From Caldilineaceae bacterium (GTDB taxonomy: Bacteria; Chloroflexota; Anaerolineae; Caldilineales; Caldilineaceae), in the NCBI GenBank assembly GCA_028819675.1, contig JAPPKT010000111.1, positions 1 through 8,172 of the forward strand: a stretch of 8,172 bases of DNA, given 5' to 3'. Positions 1 through 6,427 of this stretch are shown piece by piece. The translations under genes and the position numbers were made by a program. The notes below the pieces were generated by a model that worked only from the letters and a program-made list of their open reading frames with translations, did no database searches and was not told the DNA's origin. Each line of letters begins with the position of its first letter. The first letter of the stretch is position 1.

Positions 1-1219
1 CGAGGGGGTCGTCGGCGACTTCCGCCAGAATGGACTTGCGGAACGGCAGCATTCCCGCCGACTTAACCAGCCATTCTTCGCTTTCGTCGTTGGTCATCCA
101 GTGGAGGAACTTCAACAGTCCTGGCGTATCAGCAGGGTCCTCGGGCTTGAAGGGCACCAGGCCGGAGTAGTTTGCACCGCCCCAGGCGATGGCGGGGTGT
201 GGGTCATCGTGTGGATACTGGATAAAGCGCCATTTGCGTTCGTTCTCGGTATCAGTGACGACCAGGGTCTCCTCATCCAGTTCCATCCCCTCCCGACGTG
301 CTCCCCCGGGTACCACGTTGCCAACCTGCATGAGGATGTTGCCCTGATCGATGAGGGCGTTGTTATCGTCGCCGGTGTACCCTGCCGGATCGGGAATCAG
401 ATCGTTTGCGGCCAGCTCTTGCATCCATGCAAGGCATTTGATCGCCTCCGGCGAAGCCATGTCGACACACGATTCCGTCTCATCGGTCCAGAAGTGGGCG
501 CCGAAGCAGCGGAAATAGAGGAGTGTCACCCAATGAAAAGCCGGCGTGGAATGGGCGGAAGGGATGCCGAGTCCGTAGCGCTCGCTGCCGTCCGGTCGCG
601 TCCCCCGTACAGCCTCAAGCCAGCTATTGAACTGGTCGATGTTCCACCCGTAGCATGGGGCCTGGGGTGCAGTATCCATCGCGCCCGCTTCCTCGACCCC
701 ATCAAGGTAGACAACCCCGGACTGGCACACCGGCCAGTACGGCAACATGTACACTCTGCCATCGATTGAGCACTGCTCAAGCATTCCCTCGACCATATCG
801 CTGGACAACTGCTCTTCCAACGAATCGGTGAGATCCAGAGCCAGTCCCACCTCTAATGCCGAAAGGGCAAGCTGGATCCAGCCGCCGCCGACAACATCCG
901 GGGGCGAACCGGCCGCGAGGGCCGTTGTCACCTTGCTGCCCTGCTCCCACGTCAGGGGAAGCACCTCTACCTCAATAGTTGGATTCTCTTCCATAAAGGC
1001 GTTCGCCCGCTCCCACTGCCAGGAACCGGGCTCGCCAAGAGCCGATGAGTAGTACGGGAAATCCCAGAAATCAATCGTTGTGGTTACAGCCGGGGGCGCA
1101 GCTGCTCCGCCCTCTCCCGCCGGCGCGGCCGGCATAGCGCAAGCAGCCAGAAGGGCTCCCGTGCCGGTGACGGCAGACAGCTTCAAGAAATCACGTCGAC
1201 TCAGGTTGTTCCGTTTCAT
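1..1219 (-). CDS. ABC transporter extracellular solute-binding lipoprotein (family 1, sugar type), 3' end off the left edge
   Basis: Periplasmic/extracytoplasmic binding protein that would deliver a sugar or related solute to an ABC permease. An uninterrupted minus-strand frame gives 406 residues before the window ends; full-length relatives are usually somewhat longer, so only a C-terminal piece is missing. The N-terminus is diagnostic: twin-arginine motif SRRDFLK at residues 7-13, a hydrophobic stretch, and lipobox LAAC with the lipidated Cys at 27, followed by an Ala/Pro/Gly-rich linker and then IDFWDFPYY, the usual first strand of family 1 binding proteins. ERANAFMEENPTIEVEV (about residues 70-90) and PPDVVGGGW (about 110) are typical of the fold. 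The start is ATG at 1217-1219, with AAAGGAG 8 nt upstream. It follows the dioxygenase gene on the same strand after a 147-bp gap. No permease is visible; such genes may lie beyond the left edge. Substrate unknown. The Tat-lipoprotein signal suggests Chloroflexota but does not prove it. Confidence 0.9.
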   Translation of the reverse strand, partial: MKRNNLSRRDFLKLSAVTGTGALLAACAMPAAPAGEGGAAAPPAVTTTIDFWDFPYYSSALGEPGSWQWERANAFMEENPTIEVEVLPLTWEQGSKVTTALAAGSPPDVVGGGWIQLALSALEVGLALDLTDSLEEQLSSDMVEGMLEQCSIDGRVYMLPYWPVCQSGVVYLDGVEEAGAMDTAPQAPCYGWNIDQFNSWLEAVRGTRPDGSERYGLGIPSAHSTPAFHWVTLLYFRCFGAHFWTDETESCVDMASPEAIKCLAWMQELAANDLIPDPAGYTGDDNNALIDQGNILMQVGNVVPGGARREGMELDEETLVVTDTENERKWRFIQYPHDDPHPAIAWGGANYSGLVPFKPEDPADTPGLLKFLHWMTNDESEEWLVKSAGMLPFRKSILAEVADDPL

Positions 1220-1227
1220 GCTCTCTT

Positions 1228-1255
1228 CTCCTTTGATCTGGTCGTTTGATCTGGT
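1228..1255 (-). repeat. Tandem 11-bp direct repeat overlapping the ribosome binding site of the solute-binding protein gene
   Basis: On the minus strand ACCAGATCAAA occurs twice (plus coordinates 1245-1255 and 1232-1242), exactly identical, with a 13-bp period. The copy nearer the gene runs into the AAAGGAG Shine-Dalgarno sequence (1228-1234). A repeat here could be a protein-binding site, a translational control element or a simple slippage duplication; sequence alone cannot separate these. Confidence 0.45.
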
Positions 1256-1366
1256 AGTGATCGAAGCGCATGCAACAACAGGTACTCTGGTCAAATGCTT
1301 CCGAGGGGCGGGCGCCAACGGTCCTAAGTCGACGCAAGTCGCTGTCGTGAAACTGTCATGCCTTAC

Positions 1367-2251
1367 TCATGCGGTCATCTCCTGACCGCGCCATTCCGTA
1401 TCGATACCGACATAGTTTTCTACAAAGTGTTGATGCCGTGCAGGCAGTGCCTTGATAAACGCCTGCGCCGACTCAGGGAGCGGCCAGGGCGCCTCTATGC
1501 GGTAGCTGCGCGGGCGGAGACCGAGGCCGCAGGAAAGCCGCACCTGGTCGGTCTGGTTGGGGAAAGCGGCGTGGTAGGTGCGTGCGGCGAAGATGATCTG
1601 ATCGCCCGGCTCCGTGAACAGGGGCACAATACCCGGCACGTCGAAGCCGACATAGCCTTTGGGTTCACTCCCCTGCCGGTGAAATGAGCGCCGGTCCGGG
1701 GTCAGCGCAAAGCCTTCCGGCCCCGCCCAATCCTCCACGTGGGAATCTTCAATCACGGCGAGGCCGCCGTGTTCAGGGTAGGAGCCTGTGAGGTAGAACC
1801 AGCGGCCCGAGGGCCAGTGGCCCCGGTTCAGGACATCGCCGGCGTTTTGCGGGGGGCCTTGACTGAACCCGTGCCAGTCAGAGTGCCACGTGAGTGGAGA
1901 GGAGCCGGGATTGCGTAGAATCGCGGCTGAGCGGTGGATGGTCAACTCGTCCGCCTGGCAGAAGAGCCGCTGGACCTGCAGATAGGGCTCATAGTCGAGC
2001 AGTTTCCACAGTGCGGGTGCGTGCTCGACAAAGGTGGTGTGGGTGTAGCTCTCGCCGGGGCCCAATGTCCCGTCCGGGTCAATGACCTGCAGAACCGCTT
2101 CCTGAAGCTCCTTGACCAGCTCCTCGGACAGTACCTGCTTGACCACGGCGAACCCATGGGCGTCGACACATGCCTGGGCGGCCTCCAATTCATCGAGGCC
2201 GAATTCATAGCGGTACGAAAGCGCGGGTTTCTGAATGTCAGTGTAGGCCAT
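1367..2251 (-). CDS. Phytanoyl-CoA dioxygenase (PhyH) family protein, Fe(II)/2-oxoglutarate oxygenase
   Basis: Predicted cytosolic non-haem iron oxygenase of 294 residues that would hydroxylate or oxidatively cleave a small substrate with 2-oxoglutarate and O2. The facial triad is visible: WHSDW gives His123 and Asp125, and TYHAAFPN gives His227. Arg238, 11 residues after the distal His, matches the spacing of the 2-oxoglutarate-binding Arg in PhyH enzymes. GDQIIFAARTYH is the usual strand before the distal His. The frame is open up to 2443, but that region contains a promoter (2403-2431), so I chose the ATG at 2249-2251, where the family-like sequence begins (MAYTDIQKP). Its Shine-Dalgarno is weak, and an ATG at 2384-2386 is an alternative that would add 45 unfamiliar residues. 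Bacterial PhyH proteins act on many substrates (osmolytes, phosphonates, natural products, small alcohols), so no substrate is claimed. It leads a likely transcription unit with the binding-protein gene. Confidence 0.88.
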   Translation of the reverse strand: MAYTDIQKPALSYRYEFGLDELEAAQACVDAHGFAVVKQVLSEELVKELQEAVLQVIDPDGTLGPGESYTHTTFVEHAPALWKLLDYEPYLQVQRLFCQADELTIHRSAAILRNPGSSPLTWHSDWHGFSQGPPQNAGDVLNRGHWPSGRWFYLTGSYPEHGGLAVIEDSHVEDWAGPEGFALTPDRRSFHRQGSEPKGYVGFDVPGIVPLFTEPGDQIIFAARTYHAAFPNQTDQVRLSCGLGLRPRSYRIEAPWPLPESAQAFIKALPARHQHFVENYVGIDTEWRGQEMTA

Positions 2252-2402
2252 AGGAGAACTCGTTGGGGCTTTCTGGAGATGATCACCATGCTCCACCAAC
2301 GCAGGCGCCGCTTCTGGTGCGGCATCCTCGCCTGCGCACAGGGACACAGCTTTTGGCACGATGCAGCGATCCATGCCTCGCTGCATTGTGTATTGTCCAC
2401 AT

Positions 2403-2431
2403 ATTATTATATCTAAGCCCGCCCTTGTCAA
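2403..2431 (-). promoter_or_regulatory. Sigma70-type promoter for the PhyH-family gene
   Basis: On the minus strand a perfect TTGACA (2426-2431) is followed after 17 bp by AATAAT (2403-2408, five of six matches to TATAAT). An overlapping TATAAT (2406-2411) has a 14-bp spacing, which is too short. Transcription would begin near 2396, downstream of the longest possible start codon (2443), which supports the shorter protein and leaves a leader of about 145 nt. Confidence 0.65.
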
Positions 2432-2453
2432 ACCGTTTTTCACGGTCCGGACA
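2426..2453. promoter_or_regulatory. Candidate operator: inverted repeat between the divergent promoters
   Basis: ACCGT (2432-2436) and ACGGT (2442-2446) form an inverted repeat with a 5-bp centre. They are flanked by TGTC (2426-2429) and GACA (2450-2453), almost symmetric about the same centre. A perfect 8-bp palindrome GTCCGGAC (2445-2452) overlaps the right arm. The element covers the -35 box of the minus promoter and lies just upstream of the presumed plus promoter, so a bound regulator could affect both. No regulator gene is in the window to name it. Confidence 0.35.
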
Positions 2454-2459
2454 GCCCTT

Positions 2460-2502
2460 TTGCAAGTTGCTCAACTGCTGTATAGTTCTCCCTGAAGCGC
2501 TT
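2460..2502 (+). promoter_or_regulatory. Possible promoter and LacI-like half-site for the enolase-superfamily gene
   Basis: TATAGT (2481-2486) is a fair -10 box. The best -35 candidate, TTGCAA at 2460-2465, is weak and 15 bp away. Just downstream, near the expected transcription start, AAGCGCTT (2495-2502) is a perfect palindrome centred on CG, a common core of LacI/GalR-family operators. It is short, so chance is possible. Confidence 0.3.
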
Positions 2503-2541
2503 GCCTTGTGCTGGTCCACCATCTGCCTGCAGAGGTCCATC

Positions 2542-3741
2542 GTGAAGATCACCGGCGTTCGAACCATCCACTTCGCTCCCTTCGCCAACATCACCTTCCT
2601 TGAACTGACGACGGACAGCGGGATCGTCGGCCTGGGAGAGACCTATTACACGCCCCGCTCCGTGACGGCCTATATCGGAGAGGTATTGACGCCGCTGCTG
2701 CTGGAGAGCGACCCGCGTCAGATCGAAGCGTTCTGGCGCCGGGCCTACGAGAACTCGCATATCTACGGCAATAAGGGGCTGGAGATGCGCTGCCTCTCGG
2801 CGGTGGATGTAGCGCTCTGGGATATTCTGGGGCAGGAGTTGGGCCGGCCGATCTGGCAGCTTCTTGGGGGGACGAGCAATCCGGACGGCGTGCCGGTCTA
2901 CAACACATGCGCCTCTGCAGGTTACGGGCAGAAAGCACCGGATATATCCCGCAAAGTGAACACCGCGGCAGCCGGCACGTATCAGGACTTTGAGGCCTGG
3001 CAGCCCGGCGGCGATGCCGGCGAACTTGCGCGCTCTCTGCTCGATATGGGAATCCGAGCGATGAAGATCTGGCCCTTTGATCGCTTCGCCCTGGCCAATC
3101 ACGGCCAGACGATTTCGTTCGCGGAGATCGAAGAAGGGTTGCAGCCGTGGAAGCAGGTGCGCGACGCGGTGGGGCTGGAGATGGATATTATCCTGGAGGG
3201 GCACGGCTATTGGGCTCTCCAGCCGGCCCGCCGTATCGCGGAGGCTCTCGAGCCCTACAAGCCGGTCCTGCTTGAGGATTTGATGAAGCCTGACAACCCG
3301 CGCACGCTGGCCAAGCTGCGCAGTTCGACGCGCACCCCCATCTGTGCGTCGGAACTGCTCATGAATCGCTACGCGGTCGAGGAGATGCTACGGGCGGATG
3401 CCTGTGACGTGGTGATGACAGATGTGACCTGGGCGGGCGGCATCACTGAATGCCGCAAAACGGCCGACATGGCCGAGACCAACAACATGGGCGTGATCTT
3501 CCACGACTGCACCGGCCCGGTAACGCTGGCGGCCTCCCTGCACCTGGCCGCCCACGCCACCAATACGTGGATGCAGGAGATCGTGCGCGCGTTTACGCTG
3601 GGGTTCTATCTGGAGCTGGTCGATCACCCATTTGTCGTTGAGAATGGGCGGATGCAGCCGCCCCAGAGACCGGGGCTGGGCGTGGCATTGAAGCCGGAGG
3701 CGCTGGAAAGGGACGACTGCCAAATCACCGCTCTGGTTTAG
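2542..3741 (+). CDS. Mandelate racemase/muconate lactonizing enzyme family protein (enolase superfamily), probable acid-sugar dehydratase
   Basis: A 399-residue enolase-superfamily enzyme that abstracts the proton alpha to a carboxylate with Mg2+ help; relatives near sugar-catabolic genes are mostly sugar-acid dehydratases. Residues 1-120 form the capping domain (ITGVRTIHF, DSGIVGLGET, CLSAVDVALWDILGQ, LLGG) and the rest the barrel. Visible residues include Lys175 in MKIWPFD, probable metal ligands Glu219 (ILEGHGYW), Glu245 (LLEDLMKPDN) and Glu271 (ICASELL), an Asp294/His321 pair (MTDVTWAGG and IFHDCTGPV), and Glu346 (WMQE). The first metal ligand, often Asp, is Glu here. The start is GTG at 2542, where VKITGVRTI matches the family N-terminus, with AGAGG 6 nt upstream; the frame is open back to 2263, but that stretch crosses both promoters. 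Its stop lies 9 bp from the stop of the convergent MetE-like gene. Exact substrate unknown; a racemase or cycloisomerase is possible but less likely. Confidence 0.9.
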   Translation: MKITGVRTIHFAPFANITFLELTTDSGIVGLGETYYTPRSVTAYIGEVLTPLLLESDPRQIEAFWRRAYENSHIYGNKGLEMRCLSAVDVALWDILGQELGRPIWQLLGGTSNPDGVPVYNTCASAGYGQKAPDISRKVNTAAAGTYQDFEAWQPGGDAGELARSLLDMGIRAMKIWPFDRFALANHGQTISFAEIEEGLQPWKQVRDAVGLEMDIILEGHGYWALQPARRIAEALEPYKPVLLEDLMKPDNPRTLAKLRSSTRTPICASELLMNRYAVEEMLRADACDVVMTDVTWAGGITECRKTADMAETNNMGVIFHDCTGPVTLAASLHLAAHATNTWMQEIVRAFTLGFYLELVDHPFVVENGRMQPPQRPGLGVALKPEALERDDCQITALV

Positions 3742-3750
3742 ATGTAAGTC

Positions 3751-4764
3751 CTACCCCGCTGTTTGCCCCAGGAAGAGATCCCGCCCTGCCACCAGCGTCT
3801 GCATCTTGCGGTCGGCGACCGAACGCGGCAGCATCCAGAAGCCGCAGTCGGGGTGGATCCACTTGACCCGCTCCTCGCCCAGCAGGTCGACCGCGTGCTG
3901 AATGCGCCCTGCGATCACGTCGGGGCTCTCCACTTCGTTGTCCTTGATGTCTACGACGCCGATCCCAAGAGCGATCCCCTCGCGCAGGTCGGTGAAGACC
4001 TCCAGCTCATCATAGCCGCGGCGGGCGAACTCCAGCACGAGGTGGTCGACGTGCAGGTTGTTGAGGAAGCCGAGCAGGCTGGCCCAGAAGCCGCTTTGGA
4101 TACTCTGGCCGCCGTAGTTGCCGAAGCAGAGGTGCAGCGCGCGTTCGCCGCGCGCGCCGTCGAGTACATGGTTGATCGGCTCGTGTGCCCAGACGGCGTC
4201 CTCTGGGTTGCCGGTGAGATTGGCCTCGTCCACCTGCAGGACCGGCGCGTCGATCGCCTCGACCTGGCGGCGCAGCACCTCGGCGATGGCCATGGTCAGA
4301 CTGGGGAGATCGCTATAGTGGCGGTCCAGCAGCGTTTTCGCCAGCATGTAGGGTGCGGTCACGGTGAACTTGAGCGGACTCGCGGTCAACTCCTTCACCA
4401 TCTGCCAGCTTGAAGGCAGGTCCAGCTCGCCTTCGCCGATCGGACCTTCGACCACGGCGGCCGGCTGCGTACGGAAGCCCATGCCCTGCTGGGCGCGAAA
4501 ATCGTCCACATCCTTGCGGCCCATCTGGCTGGAGATGCCGGACATCGGCTGCACGAAATATTCGATCATCCCGTTCGTTTCGGGATGGTTGACGTCGAAG
4601 CGGGTCAGTTCGCCGTCGGAGATCACGTCCAGCCCGGCCAGTTCCTGCGTCTTGAGGACGACGAGAATGGCGTCGCGCAGATTGGGGACGGACGGATAGG
4701 CGGCCAGCCAGGCCGGTAGCGGATAGCTGCCGACGACGGTTGTCTTGATGGAAGGTTCGGGCAT
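3751..4764 (-). CDS. Cobalamin-independent methionine synthase-like protein (single MetE C-terminal-type barrel)
   Basis: A 337-residue protein resembling the C-terminal catalytic barrel of MetE, which transfers a methyl group to a zinc-bound thiol. The signatures run in order: VVGSYP (10-15), LDVISDGE (45-52), VLQVDEANL (175-183), HLCFGNY (211-217), VLEFARRG (243-250), GVVDIKDNEVES (269-280) and HPDCGF (304-309). The zinc ligands known from MetE (His, Cys, Glu, Cys) map to His211, Cys213, Glu245 and Cys307, so a working thiol-methyl site is likely. It lacks the N-terminal folate-binding half of the roughly 750-residue MetE, so it may be a stand-alone 'core' enzyme with another methyl donor, or a thiol-alkyl transferase of other function. 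The start is ATG at 4762-4764 with AGGAG 6 nt upstream; the open frame continues upstream without family resemblance. It is alone on its strand here, convergent with the enolase-superfamily gene. The true substrate is unknown. Confidence 0.85.
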   Translation of the reverse strand: MPEPSIKTTVVGSYPLPAWLAAYPSVPNLRDAILVVLKTQELAGLDVISDGELTRFDVNHPETNGMIEYFVQPMSGISSQMGRKDVDDFRAQQGMGFRTQPAAVVEGPIGEGELDLPSSWQMVKELTASPLKFTVTAPYMLAKTLLDRHYSDLPSLTMAIAEVLRRQVEAIDAPVLQVDEANLTGNPEDAVWAHEPINHVLDGARGERALHLCFGNYGGQSIQSGFWASLLGFLNNLHVDHLVLEFARRGYDELEVFTDLREGIALGIGVVDIKDNEVESPDVIAGRIQHAVDLLGEERVKWIHPDCGFWMLPRSVADRKMQTLVAGRDLFLGQTAG

Positions 4765-4909
4765 TGGGTGCTCCTGGGTGCGGGGTGTATGAGATGTGTA
4801 CATTCTATCAGCTTGTGCGGCGCCGGGGAGATAACGCGCGCCTTGCGAAAGAGGTTGCGAATCACCCATGGATCCGGTTCGGGCAATCATATCACGGGAC
4901 GGCAGACGA

Positions 4910-5025
4910 ATGGTAAAATCATCGTGGCAGTCGGTCCATCATGCAATGTTTTTCATGGGAATTGGCTGAGTGGTTACCATTACTTCGTCTGGACAGAATC
5001 AGACGACTTGGTCGACTACCACTGA
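4910..5025 (+). pseudogene. Collapsed higB-type toxin remnant
   Basis: Short degenerate stretch directly before higA, in the toxin-first order usual for higBA. The 5' end reads ATG GTA AAA TCA (MVKS), like the MIKSF start of HigB toxins. The 3' end reads YFVWTESDDLVDYH then TGA, like the HigB C-terminus (...CFRW...VEIVDYH). Only 116 nt lie between the two ends instead of about 280, and 116 is not a multiple of three. The start frame meets TGA after MVKSSWQSVHHAMFFMGIG, so most of the core is deleted and the frame broken. The stop lies 15 nt before the antitoxin ATG, the expected coupling distance. The C-terminal match is the stronger evidence; the N-terminal match rests on four residues. Confidence 0.55.
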
Positions 5026-5040
5026 CACGAGCTGACAATC

Positions 5041-5334
5041 ATGGCTATGAAGAATCCACCACATCCTGGAAGCAGCGTAAAGGAAAACTGTCTGGACCCG
5101 CTTGACCTCAATGTCACTGAAGCGGCAAAGGTGTTGGGCGTGGCCCGCCACAGGCTTTCGCGTGTACTGAACGGCCACGCGGGCATTTCACCGGAGATGG
5201 CCATTCGCCTGGAGAAGGCCGGATGGTCGAACGCCGAATTCTGGCTGCAGCGGCAAGGCGCCTATGATCTGGCGCAGGCGCGCCGAAACGAAGATCAGAT
5301 CAAGGTCGAGCGCTACCGGCCGCATGCAATCTGA
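5041..5334 (+). CDS. higA: HigA-family addiction-module antitoxin (XRE-type helix-turn-helix)
   Basis: A 97-residue cytosolic DNA-binding antitoxin that would normally bind the HigB mRNA interferase and repress its own operon. The family pattern is complete: MKNPPHPGS at the N-terminus, [15 protein letters not shown] (20-34), the recognition region [10 protein letters not shown] (36-45), [12 protein letters not shown] (49-60), and [15 protein letters not shown] (67-81). The helix-turn-helix spans about residues 25-45. The start is ATG at 5041; a second in-frame ATG (5047) is possible, and neither has a strong Shine-Dalgarno, as expected if translation was once coupled to the toxin. Length is normal and I see no disruption, so the antitoxin appears intact although its partner is not. 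It may persist as an autoregulator, as protection against a related toxin, or simply by recent toxin loss. Confidence 0.88.
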   Translation: MAMKNPPHPGSSVKENCLDPLDLNVTEAAKVLGVARHRLSRVLNGHAGISPEMAIRLEKAGWSNAEFWLQRQGAYDLAQARRNEDQIKVERYRPHAI

Positions 5335-5432
5335 TTGAGAAGCAGGTGGCTTTCCCCCACTCCTCTCTCGTCTTGACTCTCTCCTCAGCAGTTCCAGTTT
5401 GTCTTTTCGTCTGAGTTGGTAAACACTGCATC

Positions 5433-5448
5433 TGTGCAACACAGCACA
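5433..5448. promoter_or_regulatory. Inverted repeat in the leader of the aldolase gene
   Basis: TGTGC (5433-5437) and GCACA (5444-5448) are perfect inverted arms with a 6-bp centre, 41 bp upstream of the aldolase ATG. No convincing -10/-35 pair was found in 5335-5489, so its relation to a promoter is open. The same gap also holds a pyrimidine-rich tract at about 5352-5386. Arms of five bases can arise by chance. Confidence 0.25.
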
Positions 5449-5489
5449 ACCGCCGCGCCATCCAACCTCCACTCCGAACGCAGGTGACC

Positions 5490-6278
5490 ATGACAAACGA
5501 CACCCAACCCTCACCGGTAGCAGCCTTCCGCGCCAAGATGGCGGGGGGCGATATCTGTATTGGCGCGTCGATCACGCTGACCGACCCGCACGCGACCGAC
5601 GCGCTCGGCGATTCGGTCGATTTTTTCTGGATCGACATGGAACACAGCATGATGAGCGCGGAGGCGCTGGGAGGGCATTTCCTGGCGGCGAAGGCGCGCG
5701 GCAGGCCAGCGCTTGTGCGTGTGCCCGGAAGCGGCACACCTTTCATCAAACCGGTGCTGGACGCGGGCGCGGACGGGATCATCGTGCCGCAGGTGCGTTC
5801 GGCGGCTGAGGTACAGGATGTGGTCAACAGCTGCCGCTACCCGCCCTTGGGCGAGCGCGGCTATGGGCCGCGCGTGCCCGCCAACTACGGACGCGACGGC
5901 GGCAACGCCTACACTGAGCGGGCCAACCGGGAGATCTTCGTGGCCGTCCAGATCGAGAACGCAGAGGCTTTTGCCGCGCTGGACGACATCCTGGCCATCG
6001 AAGGGCTGGACTCGATCGCGCTGGGGCCCTGGGATTTGTCGGCGTCATTGGGGCTGCTGGGCGACGTGGAGCATCCGACCGTGATTGAGGCGGTGGACAG
6101 CATCATCGCACGCACGCGGGCTGCGGGACTGTTTGTGGGGGCCGGCATGGCGCCCGATGCGCGCTTTGCGCTCGGTATGGCGAAACGCGGTGTGCAGTGG
6201 CTGCAGGTGGGCGACGACTGCGGCTACATGATCCTGGCGATGGACCAGATCACGGCCGAGGTGAGGAGTCAGCTGTAG
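5490..6278 (+). CDS. HpcH/HpaI aldolase family protein (class II 2-keto-3-deoxy acid aldolase type)
   Basis: A 262-residue metal-dependent aldolase. Family members cleave 4-hydroxy-2-oxoacids, such as 2-keto-3-deoxy sugar acids, into pyruvate and an aldehyde. Residues matching the E. coli HpaI active site are all present at a constant offset of seven: His52 (DMEHS), Arg77 (LVRVPG), Glu156 (VQIEN) and Asp182 (GPWDLSASLG), against His45, Arg70, Glu149 and Asp175. DAGADGIIVPQVRS (91-104) and CRYPPLGERGYGP (115-127) are strong family blocks. I chose ATG at 5490; AGGTGA at 5482-5487 overlaps the alternative GTG at 5484, whose upstream region has no Shine-Dalgarno. Together with the enolase-superfamily enzyme it would make a dehydratase plus aldolase pair of non-phosphorylative sugar-acid degradation. 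The higBA remnant lies between them, so they are probably separate transcription units. The exact substrate cannot be read from sequence. Confidence 0.93.
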   Translation: MTNDTQPSPVAAFRAKMAGGDICIGASITLTDPHATDALGDSVDFFWIDMEHSMMSAEALGGHFLAAKARGRPALVRVPGSGTPFIKPVLDAGADGIIVPQVRSAAEVQDVVNSCRYPPLGERGYGPRVPANYGRDGGNAYTERANREIFVAVQIENAEAFAALDDILAIEGLDSIALGPWDLSASLGLLGDVEHPTVIEAVDSIIARTRAAGLFVGAGMAPDARFALGMAKRGVQWLQVGDDCGYMILAMDQITAEVRSQL

Positions 6279-6344
6279 CGGGTTTGCTGCCTCAGGAAAA
6301 TCAATGCAGGCCCGCTGTCTCTCGGGTGCGCATATTGAAGCAAA

Positions 6345-6374
6345 AGCTGTCCCGGCAGAACTGCTGGGACGGTT
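6345..6374 (-). terminator. Stem-loop, probable terminator of the relB unit (possibly bidirectional)
   Basis: GTCCCGGCAG (6349-6358) pairs with CTGCTGGGAC (6361-6370) with one G-T wobble, and the stem extends outward through 6345-6348 and 6371-6374 with further wobbles. On the minus strand it is followed by AGCTTTTGCTTC, a short T run, so it best fits a terminator downstream of the relB-like gene. On the plus strand no T tract follows, so termination of the aldolase gene by this hairpin is less certain. Confidence 0.45.
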
Positions 6375-6384
6375 GCGTCATTGC

Positions 6385-6427
6385 GGTGAGTTGGGCTGCC
6401 TGCTTGTCTAATCTCCGCAGCTGACGC
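6385..6427 (-). pseudogene. RelE/ParE-superfamily toxin fragment downstream of relB
   Basis: Four bases after the relB-like stop the minus strand reads QLRRLDKQAAQLT, starting at 6423. This closely resembles the first helix of RelE-family toxins (KKLDKQ-type motif, e.g. QLKKLDKQTARRI). The next residues (AMTQPSQQF...) no longer resemble RelE, and the frame ends at a TGA within the following 90 bases. No start codon or first strand is left in this frame. The last six residues of the relB frame (RVRSRI) look like the beginning of a RelE (V-R-x-S-R-I-A-x-x-QL), suggesting a stop or frameshift near the junction. The match is short but sits exactly where relE belongs. Confidence 0.5.

Noticed and set aside
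101..769. Long plus-strand open frame of 222 codons
   Set aside because: It lies wholly antisense to the continuous binding-protein frame, which has clear family motifs, a Tat-lipoprotein signal and a good ribosome binding site. The plus-strand translation resembles no family I know.
2252..2443. Extended N-terminus (start at 2443) for the PhyH-family protein
   Set aside because: The extra 64 codons cover a near-consensus promoter and encode no family-like sequence, so transcripts would begin downstream of that start.
2263..2541. Extended N-terminus (start at 2263) for the enolase-superfamily protein
   Set aside because: The family N-terminus begins exactly at the GTG at 2542, which has its own ribosome binding site. 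The upstream frame runs across the divergent control region.
4768..5025. 85-codon plus-strand frame as a real gene
   Set aside because: Only its last residues (ending DLVDYH) look meaningful, and these are better explained as the end of a broken higB. The first part is antisense to the MetE-like leader and has no ribosome binding site.
5484..5489. GTG at 5484 as the aldolase start
   Set aside because: It is part of the AGGTGA that serves as Shine-Dalgarno for the ATG at 5490, and no ribosome binding site precedes it.
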